From positions 127,009,494-127,073,493 of the forward strand of contig NC_081552.1 of assembly GCF_963082655.1 (NCBI RefSeq): a stretch of DNA of 64,000 nt. Reading direction: 5' to 3'. The translations under genes and the position numbers were made by a program. This DNA is from Stomoxys calcitrans. Lineage: Eukaryota; Arthropoda; Insecta; Diptera; Muscidae. The notes under the pieces were generated by a model that saw only the letters and a program-made list of their open reading frames with translations, was not told the DNA's origin and did not search any database. Each line of letters begins with the position of its first letter. The stretch's first letter is position 1. This document shows, piece by piece, positions 11,691 through 23,780 of the stretch.

Positions 11691-11953
11691 GTTCTTTTTT
11701 CTTGCATTTCTCTTTTCCACGCAACCTTTCATTGGTCAAATCGGTCCGTTTTCAGATATATGTAATTCCCATATATACCGACATACCCAACTGACTTAAT
11801 GATCAGCAAGGGGTCACAATTATAATCTATACCCGGTATCGCTTTATTTATATTCCTGAATGCCAACTTGGCTGAAATGTTGCACGTAGTATTTTGTTAC
11901 GTTTGTATGCTTACTCTTGTATTAATCGACTACAAACATTGTATATGTATCTA
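11691..11953 (+). repeat. Degenerate B-like internal repeat fragment
   Basis: Contains TTGGTCAAATCGGTCCGTTTTCAGATATATG, CCCATATATACCGACATACC and GGCTGAAATGTTGCACGTAGTATTTTGTTACG, all eroded forms of the B internal unit. No ends survive. Confidence 0.5.
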
Positions 11954-12065
11954 AAGGGTGATTTATTAGCTATTATCTTTTTGGCAACACTGGTATAAAC
12001 AGCTTACGCACATTTCGTGTTTTAGTTCACCGTCAAACATCTTCAGTTTGGTCTATAAATTAACC

Positions 12066-12690
12066 ATGAATCGTCTTACAAACGAACAACGCTTGCAAAT
12101 TATTGAATTTTATTATCAAAATGCGTGCTCTGTTAAGAAAGTTCATAGCGCGCTTTTTTCATATTACGACGAAGCTCATTTTTGGCTCAATGGTTACGTA
12201 AATAAACAGAATTGTCGATTTTGGAGTGAAGATCCGCCAGAGGCATTGGAAGAGCTACGAATACATCCAGAAAAGGTCACAGTTTGGTGCGGTTTATGGG
12301 CTGGTGGCATCATAGAACCGTACTTTTTCAAAAACGATGCGAATCGTAAAGTAACTGTGAAGGGTGAGCGCTACCGTAAGATGATATCCAACTTTATTAA
12401 TTTCACTTTCGGGACCGGTCAATTGGCCGCCTAGATCGTGCGATTTAGCTCCTTTAAACTATATTTGTGGGGCTGTGTTGAAGCTCATGTCTATACAGAC
12501 AAGCCCGCTTCAATTGACGCAGTGGAAGACAACACTGAAGCATTTATGCGTGAGATACCGGCCGAAATGTTGGAAAGAGTATGCCAAAATTGGACTAAGC
12601 GTATGGACTGTTTGAGTCGCATTCACTGTCAACATTTGCATGAAATAATCTTCAAACATTATATAATATGGACCGTACTATCTATTTAAA
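12066..12690 (+). pseudogene. Mariner/Tc1-like transposase, internally deleted
   Basis: ATG at 12,066 starts MNRLTNEQRLQIIEFYYQN, the helix-turn-helix start also found at 17,126, 20,306 and (inverted) 20,676. After ~30 residues it jumps directly into DEAHFWLNGYVNKQN, the region of the second catalytic Asp, and runs to KMISNF. A frameshift follows near 12,400. The C-terminal part (PEMLERVCQNWTKRMD-like) continues from ~12,440 in another frame. The first catalytic Asp region and the middle of the DNA-binding domain are missing. Intact proteins of this type cut and paste the element at TA sites. Confidence 0.8.
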
Positions 12691-12729
12691 TAAAGATTTC
12701 ATGCATTTTTATGAATTTTATGCGTTTTT

Positions 12730-13891
12730 TATACCCTCTACCATAAGATGGGGGGTATACTAATTTCGTCATTCTGATTGTAACTAATCGAAATATTCGT
12801 TTGAGACCCCATAAAGTATATATATTCCTGATCGTCGTGAAATCTTATGTCGATCTAGCCATGTCCGTCCGTCTGTTCGTCCGTCCGTCTGTCTGTCGAA
12901 AGCACGCTAACTTTCGAAGGAGTAAAGCTATCCGCTTGAAATTTTGCACAAATACTTCTTATTAGTGTAGGTCGGTTGGTATTGTAAATGAGCCATATCG
13001 GTCCATGTTTTGATATAGCTGCCATATAAACCGATCTTGGGTCTTGACTTCTTGAGCCTCTAGAGTGCGCATTTCTTATCCGATTGGGATGAAATTTTGC
13101 ACGACGTGTTTTGTTATGATATCCAACAACTGTGCCAAGTATGGTTCAAATCGGTCCATAACTTGATATAGCTGCCATATAAACCGATCTTGGGTCTTGA
13201 CTTCTTGAGCCTCTAGAAGGCGCAATTCTTATCCGATTTGAATGAAATTTTGCACGACGCGTTTTGTTATTATATCCAACAACTGTGCCGAGTATGGTTC
13301 AAATCGGTTCATAACCTGATATAGCTGTCATATAAACAGATCTGGGGACTTGACTTCTTGAGCTTCTAGAGGGCGCAATTCCTATCCGATTTGGCTGAAA
13401 TTTGGCAAGACGTTTTTTATTGTTACTTTCAACAACTATGTCAAATAAAATACAAGTCGGTTCATAACCTGATATAGCTGCCATATAAACTGATCTGGGA
13501 TCTTGACTTCTTGAGCCTCTAGAGGTCGAAATTATTACCCGATTTGCCTGCAATTTTGTACGACGGATTCTTTCATGACCATCAACATACGTGTTTATTA
13601 TGGTCTGAATCGGTCCATAGCCCGATACAGCTCCCATATAAATCGATCTCTCTATTTTGCTTTTTGAGCTCACAAAGAGCGCAATTCTTATTCGAATTGG
13701 CCGACATTTAACACAGGTCTCCAACATATAATTTAATTGTGGTCTTGATATCGCTTTAATAGCAGAGCAAATCTTTCCTCATATCCTGTTTTGCCTAAGA
13801 AGAGATGCCGGGAAAAGAACTCGTCAAATGCGATCCATGGTGGAGGGTATATAAGATTCGGCCCGGCCGAACTTAGCACGCTTTTACTTAT
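12730..13891 (+). mobile_element. Family B element B5, nested in M1
   Basis: Starts TATACCCTCTACCATAAGATGGGGGG and ends GGCCCGGCCGAACTTAGCACGCTTTTACTTAT. It sits inside the T run of the M1 3' UTR (TATGCGTTTTT before it, TTTTTTTGAAAAACTTTCC after it) with no visible target duplication. Its sequence closely matches B1 unit by unit, including the 142-residue antisense frame, which I treat as non-coding. Confidence 0.8.
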
Positions 13892-13934
13892 TTTTTTTGA
13901 AAAACTTTCCTATAGCTTCTTAAAATCACCCTTT

Positions 13935-14975
13935 GGCTGCCATTAAACAATCACAAAACTTGCAATCATCCATGGTGGAGGGTACATTCATAAGATTCTA
14001 ATGTACATATATATTTAAATGAGTGTTCCAATTGTTTGATTAAATAAAGGGCTTCCTTTCTGCCTCATAAGATCAAATGGTTTTAGTCTTCAGTAGCATT
14101 GTGTGTATTTCATAAATTTGTAGCCAACAACAGTGAAAGGATTAATAATAGTTTATGGATTCTTTCTGAAATCTGTAAAGAGATTGAGAATACCAATTTC
14201 GCAACGCTTTCCGCATTTGTTACAGTTTCTGATTTAAAAGCATATTTTGAGGGTAGTTTCGTTTTCTGCATTTCATTCTGTGAAATTAAAAAAGCAAACA
14301 CAGTGAACAAACATGTGCTTACATCACAATGTTTTGTGTGGCTTGTGCGACGTGAGCGGACAGACGGACGTATGCTGAATGTATTAATCAAACTGTCAAA
14401 CGCGTGTTCGCCTGTTGTTGCCCTACAACAAATCATTACACTTTTTTTTGGATTTTTTGCTGTTTTTGTTTCCGATGAGAAATTACAAATATATGCGTGA
14501 TTTCCTTTAAGGTCGCGCCGTAGAAAAAACTTCGTTTGTTTTTCACCAGCTTACTAAAAGCTAATCGCAATATAGTCGCTCCGTAGCCAACCAATCTGAG
14601 AAATGGGAAAACGTTAAATGGCAAACGGTGAATAGGGCCAATGGCAAAAATGGAAATTATATATCGCACATAATTATTGTTGAATGACTAGCGAAAACTA
14701 AAGATGCTGATTCACTAATTGTTTTATTTTATGAAATCATCAATTCCTGGCTTAATATGCCGGGACTACACGCACTAGGGCTAGAACTGATTTGGCAAGT
14801 CATTTAAACCACCGAACTTGTTTTGTTTTCCATTCACGAATCACTCTCCACCTCATGGCTGGTACTAGATGTTTTCACTTCATGCTTCAATTTTGCCTAT
14901 CTGTTTATATTTTTGTAGTTCGAAGTTGTAATGTAGTACATTACAACTCCACAGAAAACACCAGAACTATTGTTA
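13935..14975. other. Unassigned ~1 kb stretch
   Basis: Overlapping frames of 133 (+) and 108 (-) residues at 14,099-14,500 show no family I recognise, and their overlap on opposite strands argues against both being coding. A CATCCATGGTGGAGGGTACATTC motif at ~13,967 looks like a stray family B 3' end. Nothing else could be supported. Confidence 0.4.
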
Positions 14976-15851
14976 TATACACCACCATAGGATGGGGGAT
15001 ATACTAACCTAGGCATTCCATTTGTAACACCTCGAAATATTGGTCTGCGACCCCCTAGAGTATGTATATTCTTGATCGTCTGGACATTTTTAGTCGGTCT
15101 AGCCAAGTCCGTCCGTCCGTCTTACGAAAACACGATAGCGGTCGAACGCATAAAGCTAGCCGCTTGCAATTTTGCACGGATGCATCTTAATGATGTACGA
15201 AATTGAGGATTGAATGGGTCATCTCGGCTCAGATTTGGATATAGCTCTCATATAAAGCGATTTCTTAATTTGACATATTTAGCCCCTAGAAGATGCAATT
15301 GTTATCCGATTGGGCTGAAATTTAGCATGTAGTATTCTGTTGCGACGTTCGTGCTAAGTACGGCTGAAATGAGATAATATATAACCCAATCCTAAATAAC
15401 CCAATCTCCCGATTTTTAATATTGACCTCCTGAGCTCCATAATTTTTGTCCGATTTGGCTGAAATTTTGCATATGGTGTTCCGTTATGACTTTCAACAAT
15501 TGTGTTAAGTACGGTCCGGATCGGTCCATAACCTGATATAGCTCCCATATAAATCAATCTCCCGATTTGACCTCTTGAGTCCCTACAAGCCGAAATTTTA
15601 TTAAATTTGGCTGAAATTTTGCATGCGGTGTTCTGTTATGACTACCTACAACTGTGTCAAATGCTTTCCAAATCAGTCTATAACCTAATATAGCTCCCAT
15701 GCAAAACGGTCTCTCGACCATCTTCGTTCGGTTCCTAAAAGATTTAATTTTTGCTGGTTTGACAGAAATAATACATTTATTTTGTATAAATTTGTAGCAG
15801 AATCAATAAGGGTGGGTACCCAAGATTCGAACTGAGCACGCTTTTACTTGT
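14976..15851 (+). mobile_element. Family B element B6, divergent subfamily
   Basis: Starts TATACACCACCATAGGATGGGGG and ends GGGTACCCAAGATTCGAACTGAGCACGCTTTTACTTGT. It carries the GTCCGTCCGTCCGTC tract and the variant segment ACGATAGCGGTCGAACGCATAAAGCTAGCCGC also seen at 17,905. The terminal palindrome has been partly lost by a deletion. Confidence 0.7.
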
Positions 15852-15938
15852 TACATATAAGACTTGCTAAGTCCGGCCCGCTTCAGTGCACCTTTATTTA
15901 CACTAAGCGAAAAATATGTTTCTTGTTCTTAGTCTATA
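15852..15938 (+). repeat. Family A fragment between B6 and B7
   Basis: TACATATAAGAC followed by a diverged copy of the A 5' end (TTGCTAAGTCCGGCCCGCTTCAGTGCACCTTTATTTAC). The A tail remnant ATATAAGA and an A start thus lie side by side, as at 22,665. Confidence 0.5.
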
Positions 15939-16930
15939 ACAAGTAAAAGCGTGCTAAGTTCGGCCGGATCGAATCTTATATACCCTCCACCATGGATCGC
16001 ATTTGTCGTGTTCTTTTCCCCTCATCTCTTCTTAGGCAAAAAAGGATAAAAGAAAAGATTTGCTCTGCTATTAGAGCGATATCAAGATATGGTTCGGTTC
16101 GGACCACAATTAAATTATAAGTTGACGATCTGTGTAAAATGTCAGCCAATTCGAATAAGAATTGCGCCCTTTGGGGGCTCAAGAAGTAAAATACAGAGAT
16201 CGATTAACATGGGCGCTGTATCAGGCTATAGATCGATTTCGACCATAATAAACACGTATGTTGATGGTCATGTGAGGATCCGTCGTAAAAAATATAAGGC
16301 AAATCGGATAATAATTGCGACCCCAAGAGGCTCAAGAAGTCAAGATCCAAGATCGGTTTTTATGGCAGCTATATCAGGTTATGGAACGATTTCAACCTTA
16401 TTTGGCTCAGTTGTTTAAAGTCATAATAAAATACTTCGTTTAAAAATTCAGCCTAATCGGATAGGAATTGCCCATTCTAGGAGCTCAAGAAGTCAAGTCC
16501 CCAGATCGGTTTATATGACAGCTATATCAGGTATTGACCGATTTGAACCATACTTACCACAGTTGTTGAATATCATTACAAAACATGTTTTGAAAAATAT
16601 CGTTCCAATCGGATTAGAATTTCGCCTTCTAGAGGCTCAAGAAGTTAAGACCCAAGATCGGTTTATATGGCAGCTATATCAAAACATCTACCGATATGGC
16701 CCGTTTACAATCCCAACCGACCTACACCAATAAGAAGTATTTGTGCAAAATGTCATACGGATAGCTTTACTCCTTCGAAAGTTAGCGTGCTTTCGACAGA
16801 CAGACGGACGGACATGGCTAAATCGTTATAAAATATCACGACGATCAAGAATAAATATACTTTATTGGGTCTCAGACAAATATTTCGAGTAGCTACAAAC
16901 AGAATGACAAAATTAGTATACCCCTATCCT
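15939..16930 (-). mobile_element. Family B element B7, minus strand, lacking its outer 5' end
   Basis: Reads ACAAGTAAAAGCGTGCTAAG at the left, the inverted B 3' end, through four or more internal units and the inverted GTCY tract (CAGACAGACGGACGGAC, ~16,796). It ends at AGTATACCCCTATCC, where the final GGTGGAGGGTATA is missing. Confidence 0.75.
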
Positions 16931-17011
16931 AAAAAAACTGACATTAATTTCCACAGATATTTTCTTCCAAATTCTTTATTTTATAGATTTTTTATGTATA
17001 TATCTTATTAT

Positions 17012-17190
17012 AAAGGGTGATTTTTTTGAGGTTAGGATTTTCATGCATTAGTATTTGACAGATCACGTGGGATTTCAGACATGGTGTCAAAGAAAAAGAT
17101 GCTCAGTATGCTTTGACATTTCATCATGAATAGACTTACTAACGAGCAACGCTTGCAAATCATTGAATTTTATTACCAAAATCAGTGACT
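17012..17190 (+). pseudogene. Mariner-like M2, 5' fragment (end plus transposase start)
   Basis: AAAGGGTGATTTTTTTGAGG followed by ATGAATAGACTTACTAACGA (MNRLTNEQRLQIIEFYYQNQ). It is the same 5' end used twice in the foldback at 20.2-20.8 kb. Breaks off after the first ~20 codons. Confidence 0.75.
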
Positions 17191-17199
17191 TTTATATAC

Positions 17200-17600
17200 C
17201 ATTGAATTTTATATACCAAAAAGTGACACGAGCCTTTTTTTGAGCGACTGACAAATTGCAATATTGAACGTATGTTGGTCCCACTAATGCCTAAGGTTGT
17301 ATCAATCTCACGATAGGTCATATGACGATCTTGCAATATCAGGAGCACAGCATCAATGTTTTTTGGAACAACACCTGATTTTGTGCGATCTTAACGAAAT
17401 TCGTCTTGGGGTGAACTACGACCTCGGTTGAATTCACCATACCGTTGATACACACTGGTCCATAATGGAGCTTCATCGCCAAAAATTTAAATTGAATTAA
17501 GTTCATCGATGCACTGTTGTTGAGTTAATCTACATGGAAAGTTTTAGAAAATAATCGCACGAAAATATTCACGATTTAATTCCTTTTATTGGGGGAGATG
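17200..17600 (-). pseudogene. Mariner-like transposase fragment, second family, minus strand
   Basis: On the minus strand the sequence reads through LWTSVYQRYGEFNRG, KSGVVPKNIDAVLLILQ and DRHMTYREIDTTLGISGTNI, the paired helix-turn-helix region of mariner transposases. The frame breaks in several places, and the catalytic domain is absent. It abuts M2 but belongs to a different mariner lineage. Family level is recognition by eye. Confidence 0.6.
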
Positions 17601-17829
17601 AATCTTTTAAGTTGCTGTAAACAACACAAACAGCGCTCGTATGTCAAAACGTTCTGAGTACGTATAACCTCAAAAATGTCAAGCTTTGCGATGGAGCTGT
17701 CAGTTGGCAGATTGCAACGCAAACGTTGTCTTATCCCGAAATATATAAGGCAATCCATGTATACGGAACAGACAAACAGATGGGGTGGGGAAAATATTCG
17801 AAATATTCGCCCAACACCTGAAATATTCG
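17601..17829. other. Unassigned, probably continuation of the mariner-like fragment
   Basis: Upstream (on the minus strand) of the transposase fragment. Includes a short direct repeat, GAAATATTCGCCCAACACC, present twice at ~17,799-17,838, leading into a B fragment. No end motif was found. Confidence 0.35.
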
Positions 17830-18570
17830 CCCAACACCCCATAAAATATATATATTCTTGATCGTCACGACGTTCTAAGTCGATCAAGCGATCTGTCCGT
17901 CTGTCGAAATCACGATAGCGGTCGAACGCATAAAACTAGCCGCTTGAAATTTTGAACAGATACTAACTATTGGGTTGCCCAAAAAGTAATTGCGAATTTT
18001 TCATATAGTCGGCGTTGACAAATTTTTTCACAGCTTGTGACTCTGTAATTGCATTCTTTCTTCTGTCAGTTATCAGCTGTTACTTTTAGCTTGCTTTAGA
18101 AAAAAAGTGTAAAAAAAGTATATTTGATTAAAGTTCATTCTAAGTTTTATTAAAAATGCATTTACTTTCTTTTAAAAAATCCGCAATTACTTTTTGGGCA
18201 AGTCATTGGGTAGGTCATTAGGTATTGTAAATGGGCCATATCGGTTCAGATTTAGATATTGCTCTCATATAAACCGATCTCCGATTTGATTTTCTTGAGC
18301 CCCTGGAAATTGCAATTTTTGTCCGACTTGGCTAAAATTGTGCATGTGGTGTTCTGTTTCGACTTCCAACAACTGTGTCAAATGCGGTCCAAATCAGTAT
18401 ATAACCTGATATAGCTCACATGCATACCGGTCTCTCGATCATCCTTGTTCGGATCACATGCATACCGGTCTCTCGATCATCTTTGTTCGGTTGGTTCCTA
18501 AAAGCTTTATTTTTTGCTGGTTTGACAGAAGTTTGGTATGTAGAATAAAATTATGCCCTTCAACTTAATT
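17830..18570 (+). mobile_element. Family B fragment B8, split by a C MITE
   Basis: CCCATAAAATATATATATTCTTGATCG, a short GTCCGTCTGTCG tract and AACTAGCCGCTTGAAATTTTG belong to the 5' half of B. The sequence is interrupted at 17,968 by MITE C1 and resumes at 18,211 with TAGGTCATTAGGTATTGTAAATGGGCC. Its 3' half (the CTTTATTTTTTGCTGGTTTGACAGAAG region) matches B2 and B6. Both outer ends are missing. Confidence 0.65.
17970..18210 (+). mobile_element. MITE C1 (mariner-type), nested in B8
   Basis: Left end TTGGGTTGCCCAAAAAGTAATTGCG; right end CGCAATTACTTTTTGGGCAA followed by a slightly altered terminus. The flanking TA at 17,968-17,969 and 18,211-18,212 is the expected target duplication. It has no coding capacity. 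Near-identical copies are at 49,574 and 55,821. Confidence 0.8.
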
Positions 18571-18573
18571 TTT

Positions 18574-18668
18574 TATACCCTCCACCATAGGATGGGGGTA
18601 TTCTAATTTCGTCATTCTGTTTGTAACACCTCAAAATATGCATCTGAGACCCAATAAAGAACATATAT
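18574..18668 (+). mobile_element. Family B 5' fragment B9
   Basis: TATACCCTCCACCATAGGATGGGGG through TAAAGAACATATATACA, then an abrupt switch to A sequence. Only the first ~95 bp of a B element survive. Confidence 0.7.
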
Positions 18669-19598
18669 ACAGTGACGCTATGTTTTGCATCTCCGCCTAT
18701 TACGCCGAACGAATCGTAAAAATTTAGGGGTATGACAGCCTACATTGTTTTTTGTCCCTAAATTAATTAAGTCACGCAGTATCTTGTTGGGTCATATGAT
18801 TGATAGACTGTGTTGGGATGAGGTGGTCCCCTAGATATATGACCACAATAGAGATATCAAATTCACTTTCCAAAATCTCATATAATCATATTGCCGTGAT
18901 AGATATATACAGCCGTTTGGTAAGGAGCGTCTATAGGATGGTCATGCGCCACACCCTTCTGTAATTTGAGTACAAATTATAATGTCGCAATCCTTTCAAA
19001 AATATCTACCCATTTAAGGCGCTTTTTGAAGGTAAAGCACCATCTAGATAATTGGACATATATTTTAATGCAATACTGGTAATCTACTCCAAAATACCTT
19101 TCATTTGAATCCCACATAGCTTGATCGGCTATTATGCCCATTTGGGGGCTTTCTGGAGGTGGGGCGACCCGAAAATGCCTGGACCTAAATTTTTTTGTAA
19201 TATTCGTAGTCTACACTCGAATACCATTCATTTGAGTTTACGTCCAATATGTCTGTTTGGGAAGGTTTAGGGGTTGGAGTGGCCCTCGGGTTATTTGGAC
19301 CAAATTTTAAATAGTCTAAAATTTGCATTCTATTCACCTATTGATACCCATACTGTCCAAATCAGTCAACCTCGATTTTGGGTGGCGTTTTTAGGGTAAC
19401 TGGGGAGGGTACTTTTCCAATATCAAAAAATTATATAACCTATTGTTCCTTCCAGTCCACCACCCACAATCTTTGAAAATTTCAAGAAAATCGGTTTAAC
19501 CGTTTTTGAGTCTATAAGGAACAAAAAACTTATATATCCACAAACAAACAAACTAACTTATTAACAAACAAACATACAAACAAACACGAATTCATTTT
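18669..19598 (+). repeat. Family A element, diverged copy
   Basis: Contains the A-type blocks TTGGGATGAGGTGGTCCCC, AATACCTTTCATTTGAATCCC and GGGGCGACCCG. It ends with the characteristic CGGTTTAACCGTTTTTGAGTC, AAGGAACAAAAAAC and ACAAACAAAC-rich tail, running into ATTCATTTTTA, where B10 is inserted. The 5' end lacks the CTAGCTGACC start. Confidence 0.65.
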
Positions 19599-20095
19599 TA
19601 TACCCTCCACCATAAGACGGGGGGTATACTAATTTCGTCATTCTGATTGTAACTACTCGAAATATTCGTCTGAGACCCTATAAAGTATATATATTCTTGA
19701 TCGTCGTGAAATTTTATGTCGATCTAGCCATGTCAGTCCGTCCGTCTGTCTGTCGAAAGCACGCTAACTTCCGAAGGAGTAAAGCTAGCCGCTTGAAATT
19801 TTGCACAAATACTTCCTATTAGTGTAGGTCGGTTGGTATTGTAAATGGGCCATATCGGTCCATGTTTTGATATAGCTGCCATATAAACCGATCTTGGGTC
19901 TTGACTTCTTGAGCCTCTAGAGTGCGCAATTCTTATCCGATTGGGATGAAATTTTGCACGACGTGTTTTGATATGATATCCAACAACTGTGCCAAGTATG
20001 GTTCAAATCGGTTCATAAGCTGATATAGCTGCCATATAAACCGATCTTGGGTCTTGACTTCTTGAGCCTCTAGAGTGCGCAATTCTTATCCGTTA
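19599..20095 (+). mobile_element. Family B 5' fragment B10
   Basis: Intact 5' end TATACCCTCCACCATAAGACGGGGGG, GTCY tract and two internal units. The copy breaks off at CTTATCCG, where the tandem GGTACC array begins. It sits in the T run of the A tail. Confidence 0.75.
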
Positions 20096-20192
20096 AACGT
20101 ACGTTTAATACCGCAATTGGTACCATTTGGTACATTCTTTACAGGTGGAGTTTGAGGTCTCAACTTTGGCATGCAGGTACAATTAGTAAATA

Positions 20193-20789
20193 AAGGGTGA
20201 TTTTTTTGAGGTTAGGATTTTCATGCATTAGTATTTGACAGGTCACGTGGGATTTCAGACATGGTGTCAAAGAGAAAGATGCTCAGTATGCTTTGACATT
20301 TCATCATGAATAGACTTACTAACGAGCAACGCTTGCAAATCATTGAATTTTATTACCAAAATCAGTGTTCGGTTCGAAATGTGTTCATTCACCGTAACGT
20401 TGCGTCCAACAGCATCTTTGAAAAAATACGGTCCAATGATTCCACCAGCGTACAAACCACACCAAACAGTGCATTTTTCGGGATGCATGGGCAGTTCTTG
20501 AACGGCTTCTGGTTGCTCTTCACTCCAAATGCGGCAATTTTGCTTATTTACGTAGCCATTCAACCAGAAATGAGCCTCATCGCTGAACGGTGAATGAACA
20601 CATTTCGAACCGAACACTGATTTTGGTAATAAAATTCAATGATTTGCAAGCGTTGCTCGTTAGTAAGTCTATTCATGATGAAATGTCAAAGCATACTGAG
20701 CATCTTTCTCTATGACACCATGTCTGAAATCCCACGTGATCTGTCAAATACTAATGCATGAAAATCCTAACCTCAAAAAAATCACCCTT
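20193..20789 (-). mobile_element. Mariner-derived foldback element with 203-bp inverted arms
   Basis: Arms 20,193-20,395 and 20,587-20,789 are inverted copies of one another. I see two mismatches (AGGTCACG versus AGATCACG, and CAAAGAGA versus CATAGAGA). The flanking TA is present on both sides (20,191-20,192 and 20,790-20,791). Each arm equals the 5' end of an M element: terminal repeat, 5' UTR and the first codons (MNRLTNEQ). The 191-bp loop carries an antisense transposase piece with DEAHFWLNGYVNKQN and HPEKCTVWCGL. The original 3' end is absent and replaced by a second, inverted 5' end. Confidence 0.88.
20267..20617 (-). pseudogene. Transposase remnant within the foldback
   Basis: A frame of 116 codons read on the minus strand. 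Residues ~12-60 match the central catalytic region of the mariner-like transposase (DEAHFWLNGYVNKQN, then WSEEQPEAVQELPMHPEK and AGGIIGPYFF). The N- and C-terminal ends of the frame are read through the inverted arms and are not transposase. Non-functional. Confidence 0.75.
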
Positions 20790-21458
20790 TATATGATGGG
20801 TGACTAAATGATCTATTTACAATTCGTACATTATGGTACCAAAAGTGGTACCAATTGGTACTTTCTATACAGATGCAGCTAGAGGTTAAAAATTTAAAAT
20901 ATATGATGGGTGACTTCATGATTTTTCCACAATTCCTTCTTTGCAGATGGAGCTAGTGGTATGAAGTTTGGCTTGTAGGTACAATTTGGAAATAAATGAT
21001 TGGTGACTTAGTGATCCATTCACAATTTGTACATTTTGGTACCATTTAGTACCTTCTTTGCAGATGGAGCTAGAGGTCTAAAATTGGGCATGTACGAAAT
21101 GTATGATGATCACTAAATTCACACTTCGTTCATTTTGGTACCAAAATTGGTTCCATTTAATACTTTCTTTACAGATGGAGCAAAAGGTGTGAAATTCAGG
21201 ATTCAGTTACACCGCGATAGTATGCTATGGGTGACTAGGAGATTTTTTTGAAATTCGTACATTCAGATACTAAAATGTGCAAATGGGACTTTCTTTAAGG
21301 ATTCATCTTGACAGTATATTATGGGCGACTTAAAGATTTTTCGAACATTTAGTTTCCAAAACGTACAAAATTGTACATTCTCTACGGATTGAGCTACAGA
21401 TTTTAAAATTGAAATACAGAGACACCTTGGCAGCATATATCGGGTAACTAGATTTTTT

Positions 21459-22664
21459 TATACCCTCCACCATAAGATGGGGGGTATACTAATTTCGTCA
21501 TTCTGATTGTAACTACTCGAAATATTAGTTTGAGACCCTATAAAGTATATATATTCTTGATCGTCGTGAAATTTTATGTCGATCTAGCCATGTCCGTCCG
21601 TCTGTCCGTCCGTCCGTCCATCCGTCCGTCCATCCGTCTGTCTTTCGAAAGCACGCTAACTTCCGAAGGAGTAAAGCTAGCCGCTTGAAATTTTGCACAA
21701 ATACTTCTTATTAGTGTAGGTCGGTTGGTATTGTAAATGGGCCATATCGGTCCATGTTTTGATATAGCTGCCATATAAACCGATCTTGGGTCTTGACTTC
21801 TTGAGCCTCTAGAGTGCGCAATTCTTATCCGATTGGGATGAAATTTTGCACGACGTGTTTTGATACGATATCCAACAACTGTGCTAAGTATGGTTCAAAT
21901 CGGTTCATAAGCTGAAATAGCTGCCATATAAACCGATCTTGGGTCTTGACTTCTTGAGCCTCTAGAGTGTTCAATTCTTATCCGATTGGAATGAAATTTT
22001 ATACGACGTGTTTCGTTATTATATCCAACAATTGTGCCTAGTATGGTTCAAATCGGTCTATAACCTGATATAGCTGCCATATAAACCCATCTGGGGTCTT
22101 GACTTCTTGAGCCTCTAGAGTGCCCAATTCTTATCCGATTGGAATGAAATTTTGCACGACGTGTTTCGTTATGATATCCAACAACTGTGCTAAATATGGT
22201 TCAAATCGGTTCATAACCTGATATAGCTGTCATATAAGCAGATCTGGGGACTTGATATCTTGAGCTTCTAAAGGGCGCAATTCCTATCCGATTTGGCTGA
22301 AATTTTGTACGACGGATTCTCTCATGACCATTAACATACGTGTTTATTATGGTCTTAATCGGTCTATAGCCCGATACAGCTCCCATATAAATCCATCTCT
22401 CTATTTTACTTCTTGAGCCCACAAAGAGCGCAATTCTTATTCGAATTGGCTGACATTTTACACAGGTCTCCAACATAAATATAATTTAATTGTGGTCCAA
22501 ACCGGACCATATCTTAATATCGCTCTAATAGCAGAGCAAATTTTTTCTTATATCCTTTTTTTTTTGCCTAAGAAGAGATGCCGGGAAAAGAACTCGACAA
22601 ATGCGATCCATGGTGGAGGGTATATAAGATTCGGCCCGGCAGAACTTAGCACGCTTTTACTTGT
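21459..22664 (+). mobile_element. Family B element B11, full length
   Basis: Starts TATACCCTCCACCATAAGATGGGGGG and ends GGCCCGGCAGAACTTAGCACGCTTTTACTTGT. It carries an unusually long GTCY tract (GTCCGTCCGTCTGTCCGTCC..., 21,592-21,643) and seven internal units. It is followed directly by ATATATATAGACTAGCTGAGCCC, the tail and start motifs of family A. Confidence 0.8.
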
Positions 22665-22793
22665 TATATATATAGACTAGCTGAGCCCGGCCCGCTCCGC
22701 TGCGCCCGATAATACTATGTTGGAGAGGAGTACTCTAAATTTTTAAATGTCTAATTTCAGTTGAAAATGTATTCCCATTTACCTGTGGATTTT
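22665..22793 (+). repeat. Family A 5' fragment
   Basis: TATATATAGACTAGCTGAGCCCGGCCCGCTCCGCTGCGCC marks an A start; the copy ends after ~120 bp at the E1 insertion. Confidence 0.6.

Positions 22794-23780
<987 letters not shown>

Larger units (their letters stand above)
11954..13934 (+). mobile_element. Mariner-like element M1, internally deleted, split by B5
   Basis: The left end reads AAGGGTGATTTATTAGC after a TA; the right end is its inverse, TTAAAATCACCCTT (13,920-13,934). Between them lie a broken transposase (12,066-12,690) and an A/T-rich 3' UTR with AATAAAG. A family B element (12,730-13,891) has inserted in the T run of the 3' UTR. Removing B5 leaves an element of about 0.8 kb, shorter than an intact member because the central part of the transposase gene is gone. 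Confidence 0.78.
20096..21458 (+). repeat. Degenerate tandem array of ~100-120 bp units with GGTACC motifs
   Basis: Repeated blocks: GATGGGTGACTNNNTGATTTTTC, ACAATTCGTACATTTTGGTACC, GGTACCATTTGGTACTTTC, ACAGATGGAGCTAGAGGT and GAAATTTGGCATGTAGGTACAATT recur in this order from 20,096 to ~21,450, in about six or seven partial units. The array is interrupted by the foldback element at 20,193-20,789. Divergence between units is high. I do not recognise the family. Confidence 0.6.

Noticed and set aside
14099..14500. 133-codon plus-strand frame overlapping a 108-codon minus-strand frame
   Set aside because: No recognisable domain; mutual overlap and AT-rich composition make chance more likely.
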